From assembly GCA_004297625.1 (NCBI GenBank), contig SCTY01000003.1:536507-600506 (forward strand): a DNA stretch of 64,000 nt, written 5' to 3'. Both the position numbers and the translations under genes were made by a program. Under the pieces are notes generated by a model, which saw only the letters and a list, made by a program, of their open reading frames with translations, made no database searches and was not told the origin of the DNA. This document shows, piece after piece, positions 48,898-58,037 of this stretch; positions within the stretch are counted from its first letter, which is position 1, and each line of letters starts with the position of its first letter. This DNA is from Betaproteobacteria bacterium. Its GTDB lineage: Bacteria > Pseudomonadota > Gammaproteobacteria > Burkholderiales > SG8-39.

Positions 48898-50217
48898 ATG
48901 AGCATCGCCGACATTTCCCAAGCTCTTGCAGCGCGCGAATTTTCGGTACGCGAGCTGGTCGATAAAAGTCTGGATAAGATCGAGGCAAGCAAGCGTCTAA
49001 ACTGCTTTATTAGCGTGCTGGCCGATCGGGCCAGAATCGAGGCCGCCGCCGCTGATGAGCGAATCGCCAGGGGCGAGCGACGCGGCCCGCTGGACGGCAT
49101 CCCCATCGCGGTCAAAGACAACATCGATGTGGCGGGTGTTCCGGCGACGGCCGGTATGGCCGTGCGCAGAATGCGTATCCCGAATGAAGACGCATTCTGC
49201 GTTAAGCGTTTGAGGACCGCCGGTGCCATTGTCCTGGGCAAAGCAAGCATGCATGAGGCCGCGCTCGGTGCCACGAACGACAATCCGTACTTCGGCCGTT
49301 GCTTCAATCCGCACGGCACGAACCGCACGCCGGGAGGCTCGAGCGGCGGATCGGCCGCCGCGGTAGGTGCGGGCCTCGTCCACGGCGCACTTGGGACAGA
49401 TACGATGGGTTCGATTCGTATCCCGGCCTCGTACTGCGGCGTCGTCGGGCTTAAGCCCACCTACGGTCTGGTCAGTACGCGGGGCGTTTGCTACGTGAGT
49501 TGGCGGCTGGACCATGTCGGCCCTATAGCGGGCAGTGTGGCAGACGCGCGCATTCTGCTGGATGCCATCGCCGGCTACGATTTGCATTGCCCGGAGTCCC
49601 GCGTTCCGGCACCGAAGGGCGAAAAGGCCTTGCGCCTCGGCGTCTTAAAAAGCTATGAAAAAACCGATGTAGCGCCATGCGTTAGAGCGGCGTTCGATCG
49701 CGCGCTCGCCAGCTTCCGCGGTCTCGGCTATGCGATCGCAGAGGTCGATATTGACGATTACGACCCTGGGCACGCGAGGCGCTGCGGGTTGCTGATGGTA
49801 GAGGCTGATGCGGCGCTCGTTCATCAAAAGGATCTGGCCGAGCGGCCGCATCTCTTCTCGAAGCAAACGCGTGAGATGCTCGATTTCGGAAGTAATGCTC
49901 CCGCCTTGAAGCTTGCGCGCGCCGAACGGCTGGTTGGTCTTGCGGCGGCGGCCGCGCAACGATTGCTCGAAGGATTGGACGCGATCGTCTCGCCCACTAC
50001 GCCTCAAACGGCGTTCGGCTTCGGCGAGGCGACACCCGACAGTCAAGGAGACTTCACCGCGCTGGCCAACTTCGGCGGCTTTCCGGCCATCAGTGTCCCT
50101 ATGGGTGACGACGTCGATGGGATGCCGATCGGTCTGCAGCTTATGGGATCGGCGTGGTCCGATGCTCGTCTGCTGGAGATCGCCCACGAGTTCGAGACGG
50201 CGGCTACGAAAAAGTAA
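48898..50217 (+). CDS. amidase (amidase signature family), accessory block
   Basis: A 439-residue amidase-signature enzyme with Lys in IPIAVKDNIDV (about residue 74), GGSSGGSAA and the nucleophile region GTDTMGSIRIPAS. It resembles GatA-like amidases but lacks gatB/gatC partners. Base usage is less GC-extreme than in ychF just 31 bases upstream (for example a run of AAAAAGCTATGAAAAAACC), suggesting different ancestry. It starts the accessory block ending with an ABC transporter at 55911. Substrate unknown. Confidence 0.86.
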   Translation: MSIADISQALAAREFSVRELVDKSLDKIEASKRLNCFISVLADRARIEAAAADERIARGERRGPLDGIPIAVKDNIDVAGVPATAGMAVRRMRIPNEDAFCVKRLRTAGAIVLGKASMHEAALGATNDNPYFGRCFNPHGTNRTPGGSSGGSAAAVGAGLVHGALGTDTMGSIRIPASYCGVVGLKPTYGLVSTRGVCYVSWRLDHVGPIAGSVADARILLDAIAGYDLHCPESRVPAPKGEKALRLGVLKSYEKTDVAPCVRAAFDRALASFRGLGYAIAEVDIDDYDPGHARRCGLLMVEADAALVHQKDLAERPHLFSKQTREMLDFGSNAPALKLARAERLVGLAAAAAQRLLEGLDAIVSPTTPQTAFGFGEATPDSQGDFTALANFGGFPAISVPMGDDVDGMPIGLQLMGSAWSDARLLEIAHEFETAATKK

Positions 50218-50986
50218 ATTTGGGTTTACGCCTCTCGCGAAAAGCGCGCACGCCCTCCCGATAATCCTCCCCGTCGATCGCGTTGCGAAACAGGGCCGCG
50301 CTGGTGTCGGTTTCGACTACATTACCAGCGGCAATCATGCGGATGATTTGCTTCGTCGCGCGGACCGAGAATTGCGAGCAACCGGCGATGCTGTGCGCGC
50401 TATCCAAGACCGCGTTTTCGAGCTCGGCAGCCTCACACAAGTGCTGAACGAGTCCGATCTCTCTTGCCTCATCGCCGGCGATCATGCGCGCGGTGAACAG
50501 CAGCTCCTTTGCGCGCGCGCTTCCGATGAGGTCGATCAAGCGCTTGGTGTCCTCCAGGCGATATACGTGTCCCAGGCGCGCGGGCGTGACGGCGAAGCGC
50601 GCGCTACGGTCTGCAAATCTCAGGTCACACGCGACGGCGATGGTGCAACCGGCACCCACGCAGGATCCCTGGACCATTGCGATGACCGGTTTCGGAAATT
50701 CGGCGAGCGCGCTTATCGCGCCGGCGTAGGTCTTCTCGAAGGCGAGCGCGGCGGCGGGCGTTGCGTTGAGGCGCTCGAACTCCTCGATGTCTGCACCCGC
50801 GGCGAATGCAGTCGAATCAGCGCCGCGCACTATGAGAACCTTTACGGTGCGCTCGGTAGCTAACTCGGAGAGGAGCGCAGGCATGATGCGCCACATGTCC
50901 AGCGTGATGGCATTGCGCTTCGCTGGCCGGTTCAGCACAAGGAAAGCAACGTCGGATTCGCGGCGCACGTAGATGTCGGAGCTCAT
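50204..50986 (-). CDS. enoyl-CoA hydratase/isomerase family protein
   Basis: A 260-residue crotonase-fold protein with oxyanion-hole segments AAGADIEEF (about residues 62-70) and QGSCVGAGC (about 106-114). The second catalytic Glu is present (AKELLFTAR), but the first (Glu144 equivalent, usually in FGxPE) is replaced: the segment reads FAVTPARLG. It may therefore not be a hydratase; decarboxylase, isomerase or dehalogenase roles are possible. It is divergent from the CoA-ligase-like gene, both starts sharing a CATG at 50984-50987. Confidence 0.8.
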   Translation of the reverse strand: MSSDIYVRRESDVAFLVLNRPAKRNAITLDMWRIMPALLSELATERTVKVLIVRGADSTAFAAGADIEEFERLNATPAAALAFEKTYAGAISALAEFPKPVIAMVQGSCVGAGCTIAVACDLRFADRSARFAVTPARLGHVYRLEDTKRLIDLIGSARAKELLFTARMIAGDEAREIGLVQHLCEAAELENAVLDSAHSIAGCSQFSVRATKQIIRMIAAGNVVETDTSAALFRNAIDGEDYREGVRAFRERRKPKFTFS

Positions 50987-52370
50987 GACTTATTTTGACG
51001 CATTCGACGTGGGCCAGGCGCTTCGCGAGTATCCCATCGGCCCGGACTTTGTTGCTCGCTATGCCAAGATCAGTCGGGACGAGCTGAGGTCCCTACAGGA
51101 GTCTCGGTTCCGCAAGATCGTGCAGCGTGCGTGGCAGATCGGCTTTTATCGCCGCCATTGGCGCGCCGCAGGAATCGAGGAGGGCGACATCCGCGGGCTC
51201 GACGACCTGGTGAAGCTGCCGAGTTATTCGAAGACCGATCTCATGCGCAGCGTTCGCGAGCATCCGCCGTTCGGCGACTTCCATGGACTCGAGACATGGA
51301 AATCGAACGCCGGGCGACCGCCCATCGTGTTCCAGACGACCAGCGGCACCACCGGAACCCCCCAGCCGCTCTTTTACGGGCCCGTAAGCCGCGAGTTGCA
51401 GAACGTCATGCTGGCGCGCGCCTACCTGCTCCACGGCGTGGGCGGCGGCGACGTGGTGCATTCCTGCTACGGCTTCGGAACGGTTAATGCCGGGCACTAC
51501 ACGCGCGAGGCGGTAAATCACTTCATTGGCGCCATTCTCGTCAGCGCCGGCACGGGCGCGGAAACGCGCTCTGCGATGCAGGTGCGTCTCATGGCGCAAT
51601 TCGGCGCCACCGTCCTCGTCGGCTTCGCCGATTACGTCCGCAAGCTCGCCGGCGTGGCGCGCGAAGAAGGACTCACGCCCGGTGAAGACATCCGTCTGCG
51701 CCTCATCTCCGCCCCGCTGGGTGGCGAGTCGCGCCTTACGCTGTCGAAGATCTGGGGCGGCCCCGAGGTGCTCGATCTGTATGGGGTGGGCGATACCGGC
51801 ATCGTCGCGGCGGAAGGACCGGAAAAGCAGGGGCTGCATATATGGGAGGATGCCCATGTGATCGAAATCATCGATCCGCGGACGGGCGCGCCACTGCCGG
51901 ATGGCACGATTGGCAATATCTGCGCTACGGTGCTCTTCAAGGCGGACCTGTTCCCGGTGATCCGTTTCAATACCAACGATCTTTCCGCGGTTGAGACGGC
52001 GACCTCGCCGATCGGATGGACGCTGCGCAGGCTGCGCGGGTTCCTTGGCCGTAGCGACAACATGGTCAAGTTGCGTGGAACGAACGTTTATCCGACCGCG
52101 ATCGGCGAAATCTTGAAGCGGGATGCCGATACCAACGGCGAGTTCTTCTGCCAGGTCGACCGCGCCGGCGGCCGCGACGAGATGACGGTTTTCATCGAAA
52201 GCGCTGAAAACACGCAAGCGCTGGCGGATCGTTTCCGCAGAAAGTTACGAGAGCAGATCGGGGTCGAGGTCGCGGTCGAACTCGTCGCGCCGGGAACGCT
52301 CGGCCCGCGCACCGAGATCGAAAGCCGTCAGAAGCCGATCCGCTTGGTAGATAACCGACCAAAGCATTGA
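50973..52370 (+). CDS. phenylacetate-CoA ligase-like AMP-forming enzyme
   Basis: A 465-residue member of the PaaK-like adenylate-forming family: P-loop TTSGTTGTPQ (about residues 120-129), then YGVGDTGIVAAEG (about 270-282) and a C-terminal AMP-binding lid with GRSDNMVKLRGTNVYP. PaaK-type ligases activate aromatic or other carboxylates to CoA thioesters. The adjacent crotonase-fold gene suggests a CoA-dependent degradation route. ATG 50973 gives MSELMTYF; an ATG at 50985 is an alternative. Confidence 0.85.
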   Translation: MSELMTYFDAFDVGQALREYPIGPDFVARYAKISRDELRSLQESRFRKIVQRAWQIGFYRRHWRAAGIEEGDIRGLDDLVKLPSYSKTDLMRSVREHPPFGDFHGLETWKSNAGRPPIVFQTTSGTTGTPQPLFYGPVSRELQNVMLARAYLLHGVGGGDVVHSCYGFGTVNAGHYTREAVNHFIGAILVSAGTGAETRSAMQVRLMAQFGATVLVGFADYVRKLAGVAREEGLTPGEDIRLRLISAPLGGESRLTLSKIWGGPEVLDLYGVGDTGIVAAEGPEKQGLHIWEDAHVIEIIDPRTGAPLPDGTIGNICATVLFKADLFPVIRFNTNDLSAVETATSPIGWTLRRLRGFLGRSDNMVKLRGTNVYPTAIGEILKRDADTNGEFFCQVDRAGGRDEMTVFIESAENTQALADRFRRKLREQIGVEVAVELVAPGTLGPRTEIESRQKPIRLVDNRPKH

Positions 52371-52383
52371 AAGGGGAGCTGCA

Positions 52384-53247
52384 GTGGCGAAACGGACGAA
52401 TGTTTGGCCCAAGGCCAGTCGCTTGGCGGTTTCCATCGTGGTGAACGTCGAGGAGGGCGCCGAGTACAACATCCGGGACGGCGACAAGGCGCCCGAGGTG
52501 GTGGACGAGATGGGCGTCGCCCTGCGTAAACCCGTGCGCAATATCAGCAACGAGAGCAACTACCGGTACGGGTTGCGCGCCGGCGCGCCACGGATCCTGG
52601 AGGTGCTGAGCAGAAACAGGGCGCGCGCAACGTTTACTTGCGCGGCGCTCGCGCTGGAGCGCGCCCCCGAACTCGCCAAGGCCATCGTGCGAGGCGGCCA
52701 TGAAGTATGCGCACATGGCTACCGTTGGATTCAGCAGCACGATTTCAACGAGGAAGAGGAGCGCGACTTCGTTCGCCGCGCAGCCGACTCTATCGAGAAG
52801 ACCACCGGTCGCCGGCCCCAAGGTTGGCTCTCGCGCTACCTCGTGACCGAGAATACGCGACGCCTGCTCATCGAGGAGGGCTATCGCTACCACATGGACG
52901 ACTTCAGCGCCGATCAGCCGTTCTGGGACCGGGTGGACGGCAAGCCCATCCTGATCCTTCCTTACGCCGCAGATACCAACGATATGAAGATGTGGGCCAA
53001 CGCCGCGTACACGCCGGATGATTGGCTTGCTTACCTTATCGACACCTTCGATGTGCTCTACCGCGAGTCGGCGAGCCAGGTACGTATGATGTCCGTCGGC
53101 CTGCACCTGCGCATCATCGGGCGGCCCGGGAGGATCGGCAAGCTGGAGAAGTTCATCCGGTACGCGGGCAAGAAGCCGGGTGTTTGGTTTGCGTCGCGAG
53201 CGGAGATCGCGCAGGCTTGGGCAAAGGCGAACCCGCTCGGCGAATGA
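52384..53247 (+). CDS. polysaccharide deacetylase-fold hydrolase (PuuE-like)
   Basis: A 287-residue NodB-homology protein. VNVEEGAEYNI near residue 20 resembles the N-terminus of PuuE-type allantoinases and related amide hydrolases, and HGYRWIQQH (about 119-127) provides the usual metal histidines. No signal peptide, so it is cytoplasmic rather than a cell-wall deacetylase. GTG start after AAGGGGAG. In this block with an amidase and an ABC importer it may open an amide or lactam ring; that is inference. Confidence 0.78.
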   Translation: MAKRTNVWPKASRLAVSIVVNVEEGAEYNIRDGDKAPEVVDEMGVALRKPVRNISNESNYRYGLRAGAPRILEVLSRNRARATFTCAALALERAPELAKAIVRGGHEVCAHGYRWIQQHDFNEEEERDFVRRAADSIEKTTGRRPQGWLSRYLVTENTRRLLIEEGYRYHMDDFSADQPFWDRVDGKPILILPYAADTNDMKMWANAAYTPDDWLAYLIDTFDVLYRESASQVRMMSVGLHLRIIGRPGRIGKLEKFIRYAGKKPGVWFASRAEIAQAWAKANPLGE

Positions 53248-53319
53248 CCGGAAAGCTGGACATCGCTCGCCGATAACGCCACCATTGTTCTGTCGATCAA
53301 CCGAATGGGGAGGAACGCG

Positions 53320-54333
53320 ATGAACCGTATATGGATGGCCGCATGCTGTTTCGCAGCTAGCCTTGCTCTGGCAGGAGCAGCCAACGCCCAAGGGAACGCT
53401 TCGCGCACGCCGCTCGCGACGCCGGTCAAAATCAAGCAAGGCCAGGCCAATGTCCCAGCGCTTTCGCCGCTCTATCTGCTTCCGGAGGAAGCGGCGAAGT
53501 ACAACATCCAGATCGAGATGGTGATGTTTCAGCGCTTCGCCGACATGCGCACCGCCGTCGCCTCGGGCGATATCCAGATTACGGCGCTTGGCCCGCAAGA
53601 CATCTCGCTCGCGCTGGGCAGCGGCGTCAAGAGCATCGTCGGCGTCGCCGGGGTCGGGTCCGGCAACGACTGCCTGGTCGTGCGCAAGGGCGAAGACATC
53701 AAGAGCTGGAAAGGCGTGTCGGGCAAGCGCATCGGCATCGGCGCCGGCTCGATCTCCTGGCTGAAGTTCGCGGCCTCGGTACAGGAAAATGGGCTGCAGT
53801 ACAACAAGTTGAAGATCGTCAATATCGTCGGCGGCGGCACCAACTATCTCAAGGCGCTGCAGGCCAAGGACATCGATATGGCGGTCGTATGGCAGCCGTT
53901 CTGCGCACAGGCGATCGTCGACGGCTTTGGCGCCTACCCGACGATCGACCACAACCGCTCCAAAACCATCGGCGGCCTGATTTCCGTGCTCGCTGTGAAC
54001 CGCGGCTTCATCGAGAAGAATCCGCAGGCGGTGCAGCGCCTGGTCGTTGCCTACCTGGACGTGCTCGAGCTTGCGCGAAAGGATACGAAGCGTTGGGCGA
54101 AAATCTACGCGGAAAAGGCGGCGCTGCCGGAAAACGTGGCGGCGGAGTCGATCCGCGTCACGCGTCTGGATCCCACGCTGCCGCTCGAGTCGATCAAGCG
54201 GATCTCGAAGTTCCTGTCCGACAACGGCGTCATCACGCGCGACGTATCGGGCGAGATTTCGCAGTATTACACGTACGACTTTCTTTCCAAGGCAACGGGT
54301 AAATCAGCGGAGCAACTCGGACTGAAGAAATAG
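53320..54333 (+). CDS. ABC transporter substrate-binding protein (TauA/SsuA/NMT1-like)
   Basis: A 337-residue periplasmic binding protein with signal peptide cleaved near LAGAANAQG (about residue 25). The fold and segments KIKQGQANVPALSPLYLL and AVWQPFCAQAIVDGFG fit the family that binds taurine, sulfonates, thiamine precursors or aromatic acids. ATG 53320 follows GGGGAGG. It is followed within 8 bases by permease and ATPase genes. Substrate unknown. Confidence 0.86.
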   Translation: MNRIWMAACCFAASLALAGAANAQGNASRTPLATPVKIKQGQANVPALSPLYLLPEEAAKYNIQIEMVMFQRFADMRTAVASGDIQITALGPQDISLALGSGVKSIVGVAGVGSGNDCLVVRKGEDIKSWKGVSGKRIGIGAGSISWLKFAASVQENGLQYNKLKIVNIVGGGTNYLKALQAKDIDMAVVWQPFCAQAIVDGFGAYPTIDHNRSKTIGGLISVLAVNRGFIEKNPQAVQRLVVAYLDVLELARKDTKRWAKIYAEKAALPENVAAESIRVTRLDPTLPLESIKRISKFLSDNGVITRDVSGEISQYYTYDFLSKATGKSAEQLGLKK

Positions 54334-54340
54334 GGTCGTC

Positions 54341-55138
54341 GTGAGGCGGCGTTTATCGGTCCCGTGGTTCATCTTGCTGCCGGCGGGGCTGGTTCTCCTT
54401 TGGCACGCTGCGGTAACCGAGCACTGGGTGACCGAGGGGATCATCCCCGCGCCCGCGCAGGTGCTGAAGTCCTGGCACACCTGGATTTTCGGTAGCGGCG
54501 CCACCATGCTGTCGCCGTATTCCGGGACGTGGCTCGACAACGTCGCCTATTCCGGGCAGCGCGTTTTGCAGGGCTTTGCGCTGGCAGCGCTTGCCGCCAT
54601 ACCCCTTGGCCTGATGATCGGCTGGAACCGCCTTGCCGCACGGCTGATCGATCCGACGGTCCAGTTGCTGCGGCCGGTGCCGATCACGGCGTGGCTTCCC
54701 TTTGCGATTGCGGTCTTTGGCATCTACGACGCGAGCGCGCTGTTCCTCATCGGGCTGGGGGCCTTCTACCCGATCGTGGTCAACACCACGCACGGCGTGC
54801 GCGATACGAATCTGCTGCTGCTGCGCGCGGCGCGCATGATGGGCGCCGGGCCGGGCACCGTGCTTGCCAAGGTCGTGTTCCCGTCCGCGCTGCCATCGAT
54901 CTTCACCGGCCTGCGCCTCGGCGTGGGCGTAGCCTGGACGGCCGTCATAGTCGCCGAGATGATCGCCGTGAAATCGGGTCTGGGCTACGTGCTCTGGGAC
55001 GCCTACTACGTGGGACGCATGGACATCTGCGTTGCCACCATGTTTTCCGTCGGGCTCCTTGGCTTCGTCTCCGACCGCGTCATCGTGTGGGCGTCGCGCC
55101 TGCTGCTGCGCTGGCGCACGCTGGAGGCGCACGTGTGA
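54341..55138 (+). CDS. ABC transporter permease (TauC/SsuC-like)
   Basis: A 265-residue inner-membrane permease with about six helices and the EAA-like loop RAARMMGAGPGTVLAKVVFPSALP (about residues 164-187, split), typical of the BPD_transp_1 family. GTG start, 8 bases after the binding-protein gene; the stop overlaps the ATPase start (GTGA). Confidence 0.88.
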   Translation: MRRRLSVPWFILLPAGLVLLWHAAVTEHWVTEGIIPAPAQVLKSWHTWIFGSGATMLSPYSGTWLDNVAYSGQRVLQGFALAALAAIPLGLMIGWNRLAARLIDPTVQLLRPVPITAWLPFAIAVFGIYDASALFLIGLGAFYPIVVNTTHGVRDTNLLLLRAARMMGAGPGTVLAKVVFPSALPSIFTGLRLGVGVAWTAVIVAEMIAVKSGLGYVLWDAYYVGRMDICVATMFSVGLLGFVSDRVIVWASRLLLRWRTLEAHV

Positions 55139-55911
55139 TCGAGATCGCTGGCGTATGGAAGGAGTTCGCCAAGGGCGAGCGCCGGGTGCTCGCGCTGCAG
55201 GACATCGACCTGCAGGTCGCGCCGCAAGAGTTTGCCGCCATCCTCGGCCCGTCGGGCTGTGGCAAATCGACGCTGCTCAACATGGTCGCCGGGTTCGACC
55301 ATCCGACCCGCGGCACCGTGCGCGCCGGCGGCGAGGCGATCCTGGAGCCTTCGCCCAAGCGCGCGGTGGTATTCCAGGAGCCGGCGCTCTTTCCCTGGTA
55401 CTCGGTCATGGAGAACGTGGTCTTCGGGCCCAAGACGCAAGGGCAGCCGGCCGCCGAATACCGCGCGCGCGCCGCTCAGATCATCGAGCAGGTGGGGCTG
55501 AAAGGCTTCGAAGCGAGCTATCCCGCCGAGCTCTCCGGCGGGATGCGCCAGCGCGTCGGCATCGCGCGCGTGCTCATCATGCAGCCGGAGATCCTGCTCA
55601 TGGACGAGCCCTTCGGCAGCCTCGACGCGCAGACGCGCTCGCTGATGCAGGAGTTGCTCCTCCAGGTGTGGGAGCGTCACCACCAGACGGTGCTCTTCGT
55701 CACGCACGACATCGAGGAGGCGCTGCTGCTCGCCGATCGCGTCTGCGTGATGACCGCGCGTCCCGGGCGCATCAAGAAAAGCATCCAGGTGCGAATCCCG
55801 CGGCCGCGGGCGATCGAGGTCACGACCTCGCCGGAGTTCAACGACCTGCGGCGCGAAGTGCTCGCGCTGATCCGCGAGGAAAGCCAGCGCGCCGCGACCG
55901 AGGCGGCCTAG
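55135..55911 (+). CDS. ABC transporter ATP-binding protein (TauB/SsuB-like)
   Basis: A 258-residue ABC ATPase. Walker A is GPSGCGKST (about residues 39-47), signature LSGGMRQR, Walker B LLMDEPFGSLD, and the switch His is in VTHDIEEAL. It completes the binding protein-permease-ATPase operon. GTG start coupled to the permease. The ABC signature fits nitrate/sulfonate/taurine importers. Confidence 0.9.
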   Translation: MIEIAGVWKEFAKGERRVLALQDIDLQVAPQEFAAILGPSGCGKSTLLNMVAGFDHPTRGTVRAGGEAILEPSPKRAVVFQEPALFPWYSVMENVVFGPKTQGQPAAEYRARAAQIIEQVGLKGFEASYPAELSGGMRQRVGIARVLIMQPEILLMDEPFGSLDAQTRSLMQELLLQVWERHHQTVLFVTHDIEEALLLADRVCVMTARPGRIKKSIQVRIPRPRAIEVTTSPEFNDLRREVLALIREESQRAATEAA

Positions 55912-55934
55912 CCATACCGGTTAGCATTCGTCGC

Positions 55935-56399
55935 ATGACCGAATTCGGCCCGGCGCGACGCGAAGAGCTGCCGCAGCTGGTGGCGCTGCTCGGGATCCTT
56001 TTTTCGCAGGAAAGCGAATTCGCGCCTGACCCGGCGAAGCAGGCGCGCGCGCTCGAAAAGATTCTCTCCGACGAAAACATCGGGCGCCTCTACGTAGCGC
56101 GCGACAGCGGCAAAGTCGTGGCCATGGCGGCGCTGCTCTACACCATCAGCACTGCCGAAGGCGGCCTGGCGGCGTTATTGGAGGATGTGATCGTGCTGCC
56201 CCGTTATCGAGAGCGCGGCATCGGCACCACGCTTCTCCAGCATGTGCTGGGCGAGGCGACAAAGCAGGGCGTGCTGCGCGTCACCCTCCTCACGGACGGG
56301 CAAAACAAGCGGGCGCAGCGGCTCTATTCGAAGCTCGGCTTCGCGCCCTCTACGATGACGCCGATGCGGCTGCGCTGGCGAAGATCTTCCGCCGAGTGA
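55935..56399 (+). CDS. GNAT-family N-acetyltransferase
   Basis: A 154-residue acetyl-CoA-dependent acetyltransferase. The acetyl-CoA loop is RYRERGIGTTLLQ (about residues 94-106), and AQRLYSKLGF is near the C-terminus. It sits 23 bases after the transporter ATPase; a link to that transport system is possible but not shown. Target unknown. Confidence 0.83.
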   Translation: MTEFGPARREELPQLVALLGILFSQESEFAPDPAKQARALEKILSDENIGRLYVARDSGKVVAMAALLYTISTAEGGLAALLEDVIVLPRYRERGIGTTLLQHVLGEATKQGVLRVTLLTDGQNKRAQRLYSKLGFAPSTMTPMRLRWRRSSAE

Positions 56400-56462
56400 G
56401 GCGGAACGGTACGACCTTCGGCAGCGCTTTTCGGAAGCCGTCCTTGAACTCCTCGCCTCTCA

Positions 56463-57947
56463 TTACTTGTCGAGGCCGCCGATCAGGATGTACTTCACTT
56501 CGAGGTACTCCTCGAGCCCATACTTCGCGCCTTCGCGGCCGAGCCCCGACTGCTTCACGCCGCCGAACGGCGCGATCTCGGTCGAGATGATGCCCACGTT
56601 GGCGCCGACGATGCCGGTCTCGATCGCTTCGGCGACGCGGAAGATGCGGCCGACGTCGCGGCTGTAGAAGTAGCCGCACAGGCCGAACTCGGTGTCGTTC
56701 GCGAGCGCGATCACGTCCTGCTCGGTGTTGAAGCGGATGAGCGGCGCAACCGGCCCGAACGTTTCCTCATGCGACACCAGCATCTGCGGCGTGACGTTCG
56801 TGATGACGGTCGGCTGGAAGAAAAGCCCGCCGCGCTGGTCGCGCTTGCCGCCGAGAACGACTTTCGCGCCCTTGCCGAGCGCGTCGGCAACGTGCGTTTC
56901 CACCTTCTTCATGCCTTGCTCGTCGATCAGCGGGCCGATCACCACGCCGGGCTCGGTGCCGGCGCCGACCTTGAAGCCCTTGACTTTTTCGGTGAGCTTG
57001 GCCGCGAAGGCGTCATAGACACCGTCCTGCACATAGATGCGGTTGGCGCACACGCACGTCTGGCCGGCGTTGCGGTACTTCGACGCGAGCGCGCCTTCGA
57101 CCGCGGCATCGAGATCGGCATCGTCGAACACGATGAACGGCGCGTTGCCGCCGAGCTCGAGCGACAGCTTCTTGATCGTGTCGGCCGACTGGCGCATCAG
57201 GATGCGCCCGACTTCGGTCGAGCCGGTGAACGAGAGCTTGCGCACCTTCGGATTCGCGCACAGCTCTTTCCCGATGCTCGCGGCATCGCCGGTGACGATG
57301 TTGAACACGCCTTTCGGGATTCCGGCGCGCTCGGCGAGCTCCGCCAGCGCGAGCGCGGAGAAGGGCGTCTGCTCGGCGGGCTTGAGCACCACCGTGCAGC
57401 CGGCGGCGAGCGCGGGTGCCGCCTTGCGCGTGATCATCGCATTGGGGAAGTTCCACGGCGTGATCATGGCCGAGACGCCGATCGGCTGCTTGATCACGAG
57501 GATGCGCTTGTCCGCCTGGTGCGTCGGAATGACGTCGCCGTAGGCGCGCTTGCCCTCCTCGGCGAACCATTCGACGAACGAGGCGCCGTACGCGATCTCG
57601 CCGCGCGCTTCGGCGAGCGGCTTGCCTTGCTCGGCAGTCATGAGCTGCGCCAGGTCTTCCTGGTTCGCCATCATGAGGTCGAACCATTTCCGCAGGATCA
57701 CCGCACGCTCCTTCGCGGTCTTGGCGCGCCACGCCGGCCACGCGCGCTCGGCCGCGTCGATCGCGCGCTTCGCCTCGGCGACACCCATGTCGGGCACCGT
57801 GCCGAGCACCGCGCCGGTGGCGGGATTGTCGACCGGGAAAGTCTTCTGCGCTCCGACCCATTCGCCATCGATGTAGCACTGCTCGCGGAAGAGCTTCGGG
57901 TCCTTCAGGGAAATGGCGGCAAGGCCTGCCTGGGCGGGTGCGTTCAT
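56463..57947 (-). CDS. gabD: succinate-semialdehyde dehydrogenase (NADP+)
   Basis: Oxidises succinate semialdehyde to succinate, 494 residues (E. coli GabD is 482). It has the catalytic Cys in NAGQTCVCANR (about residue 299), Glu in LELGGNAPFIV (about 265) and FTGSTEVGR. It is a downstream partner of the SDR gene on the same strand, with the hairpin element at 57987-58032 between them. Closely related aldehyde dehydrogenases (glutarate semialdehyde) are possible. Confidence 0.9.
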   Translation of the reverse strand: MNAPAQAGLAAISLKDPKLFREQCYIDGEWVGAQKTFPVDNPATGAVLGTVPDMGVAEAKRAIDAAERAWPAWRAKTAKERAVILRKWFDLMMANQEDLAQLMTAEQGKPLAEARGEIAYGASFVEWFAEEGKRAYGDVIPTHQADKRILVIKQPIGVSAMITPWNFPNAMITRKAAPALAAGCTVVLKPAEQTPFSALALAELAERAGIPKGVFNIVTGDAASIGKELCANPKVRKLSFTGSTEVGRILMRQSADTIKKLSLELGGNAPFIVFDDADLDAAVEGALASKYRNAGQTCVCANRIYVQDGVYDAFAAKLTEKVKGFKVGAGTEPGVVIGPLIDEQGMKKVETHVADALGKGAKVVLGGKRDQRGGLFFQPTVITNVTPQMLVSHEETFGPVAPLIRFNTEQDVIALANDTEFGLCGYFYSRDVGRIFRVAEAIETGIVGANVGIISTEIAPFGGVKQSGLGREGAKYGLEEYLEVKYILIGGLDK

Positions 57948-57986
57948 GAATGCCTCCTGGATTGCGCAGATTTTACTCCCGGCAAA

Positions 57987-58032
57987 AATCAGGGACGGAC
58001 CACGTTTTTCTGGAAATCGCGGTCCGTCCCTG
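57987..58032. repeat. gene-less REP-like hairpin related to the RAYT element ends
   Basis: Bases 57987-58010 match 23/24 to the left end of the RAYT element (8045-8068). A perfect 12-bp stem (57990-58001 with 58021-58032, CAGGGACGGACC arm) encloses a 19-base loop. It lies between the SDR stop and the gabD start. It looks like a compact REP unit that the RAYT could recognise. Confidence 0.82.
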
Positions 58033-58037
58033 TTTCT

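Noticed and set aside
52192..53952. A 586-codon open frame on the minus strand
   Set aside because: Antisense to the deacetylase-like and binding-protein genes, which have clear family motifs; low-complexity composition.
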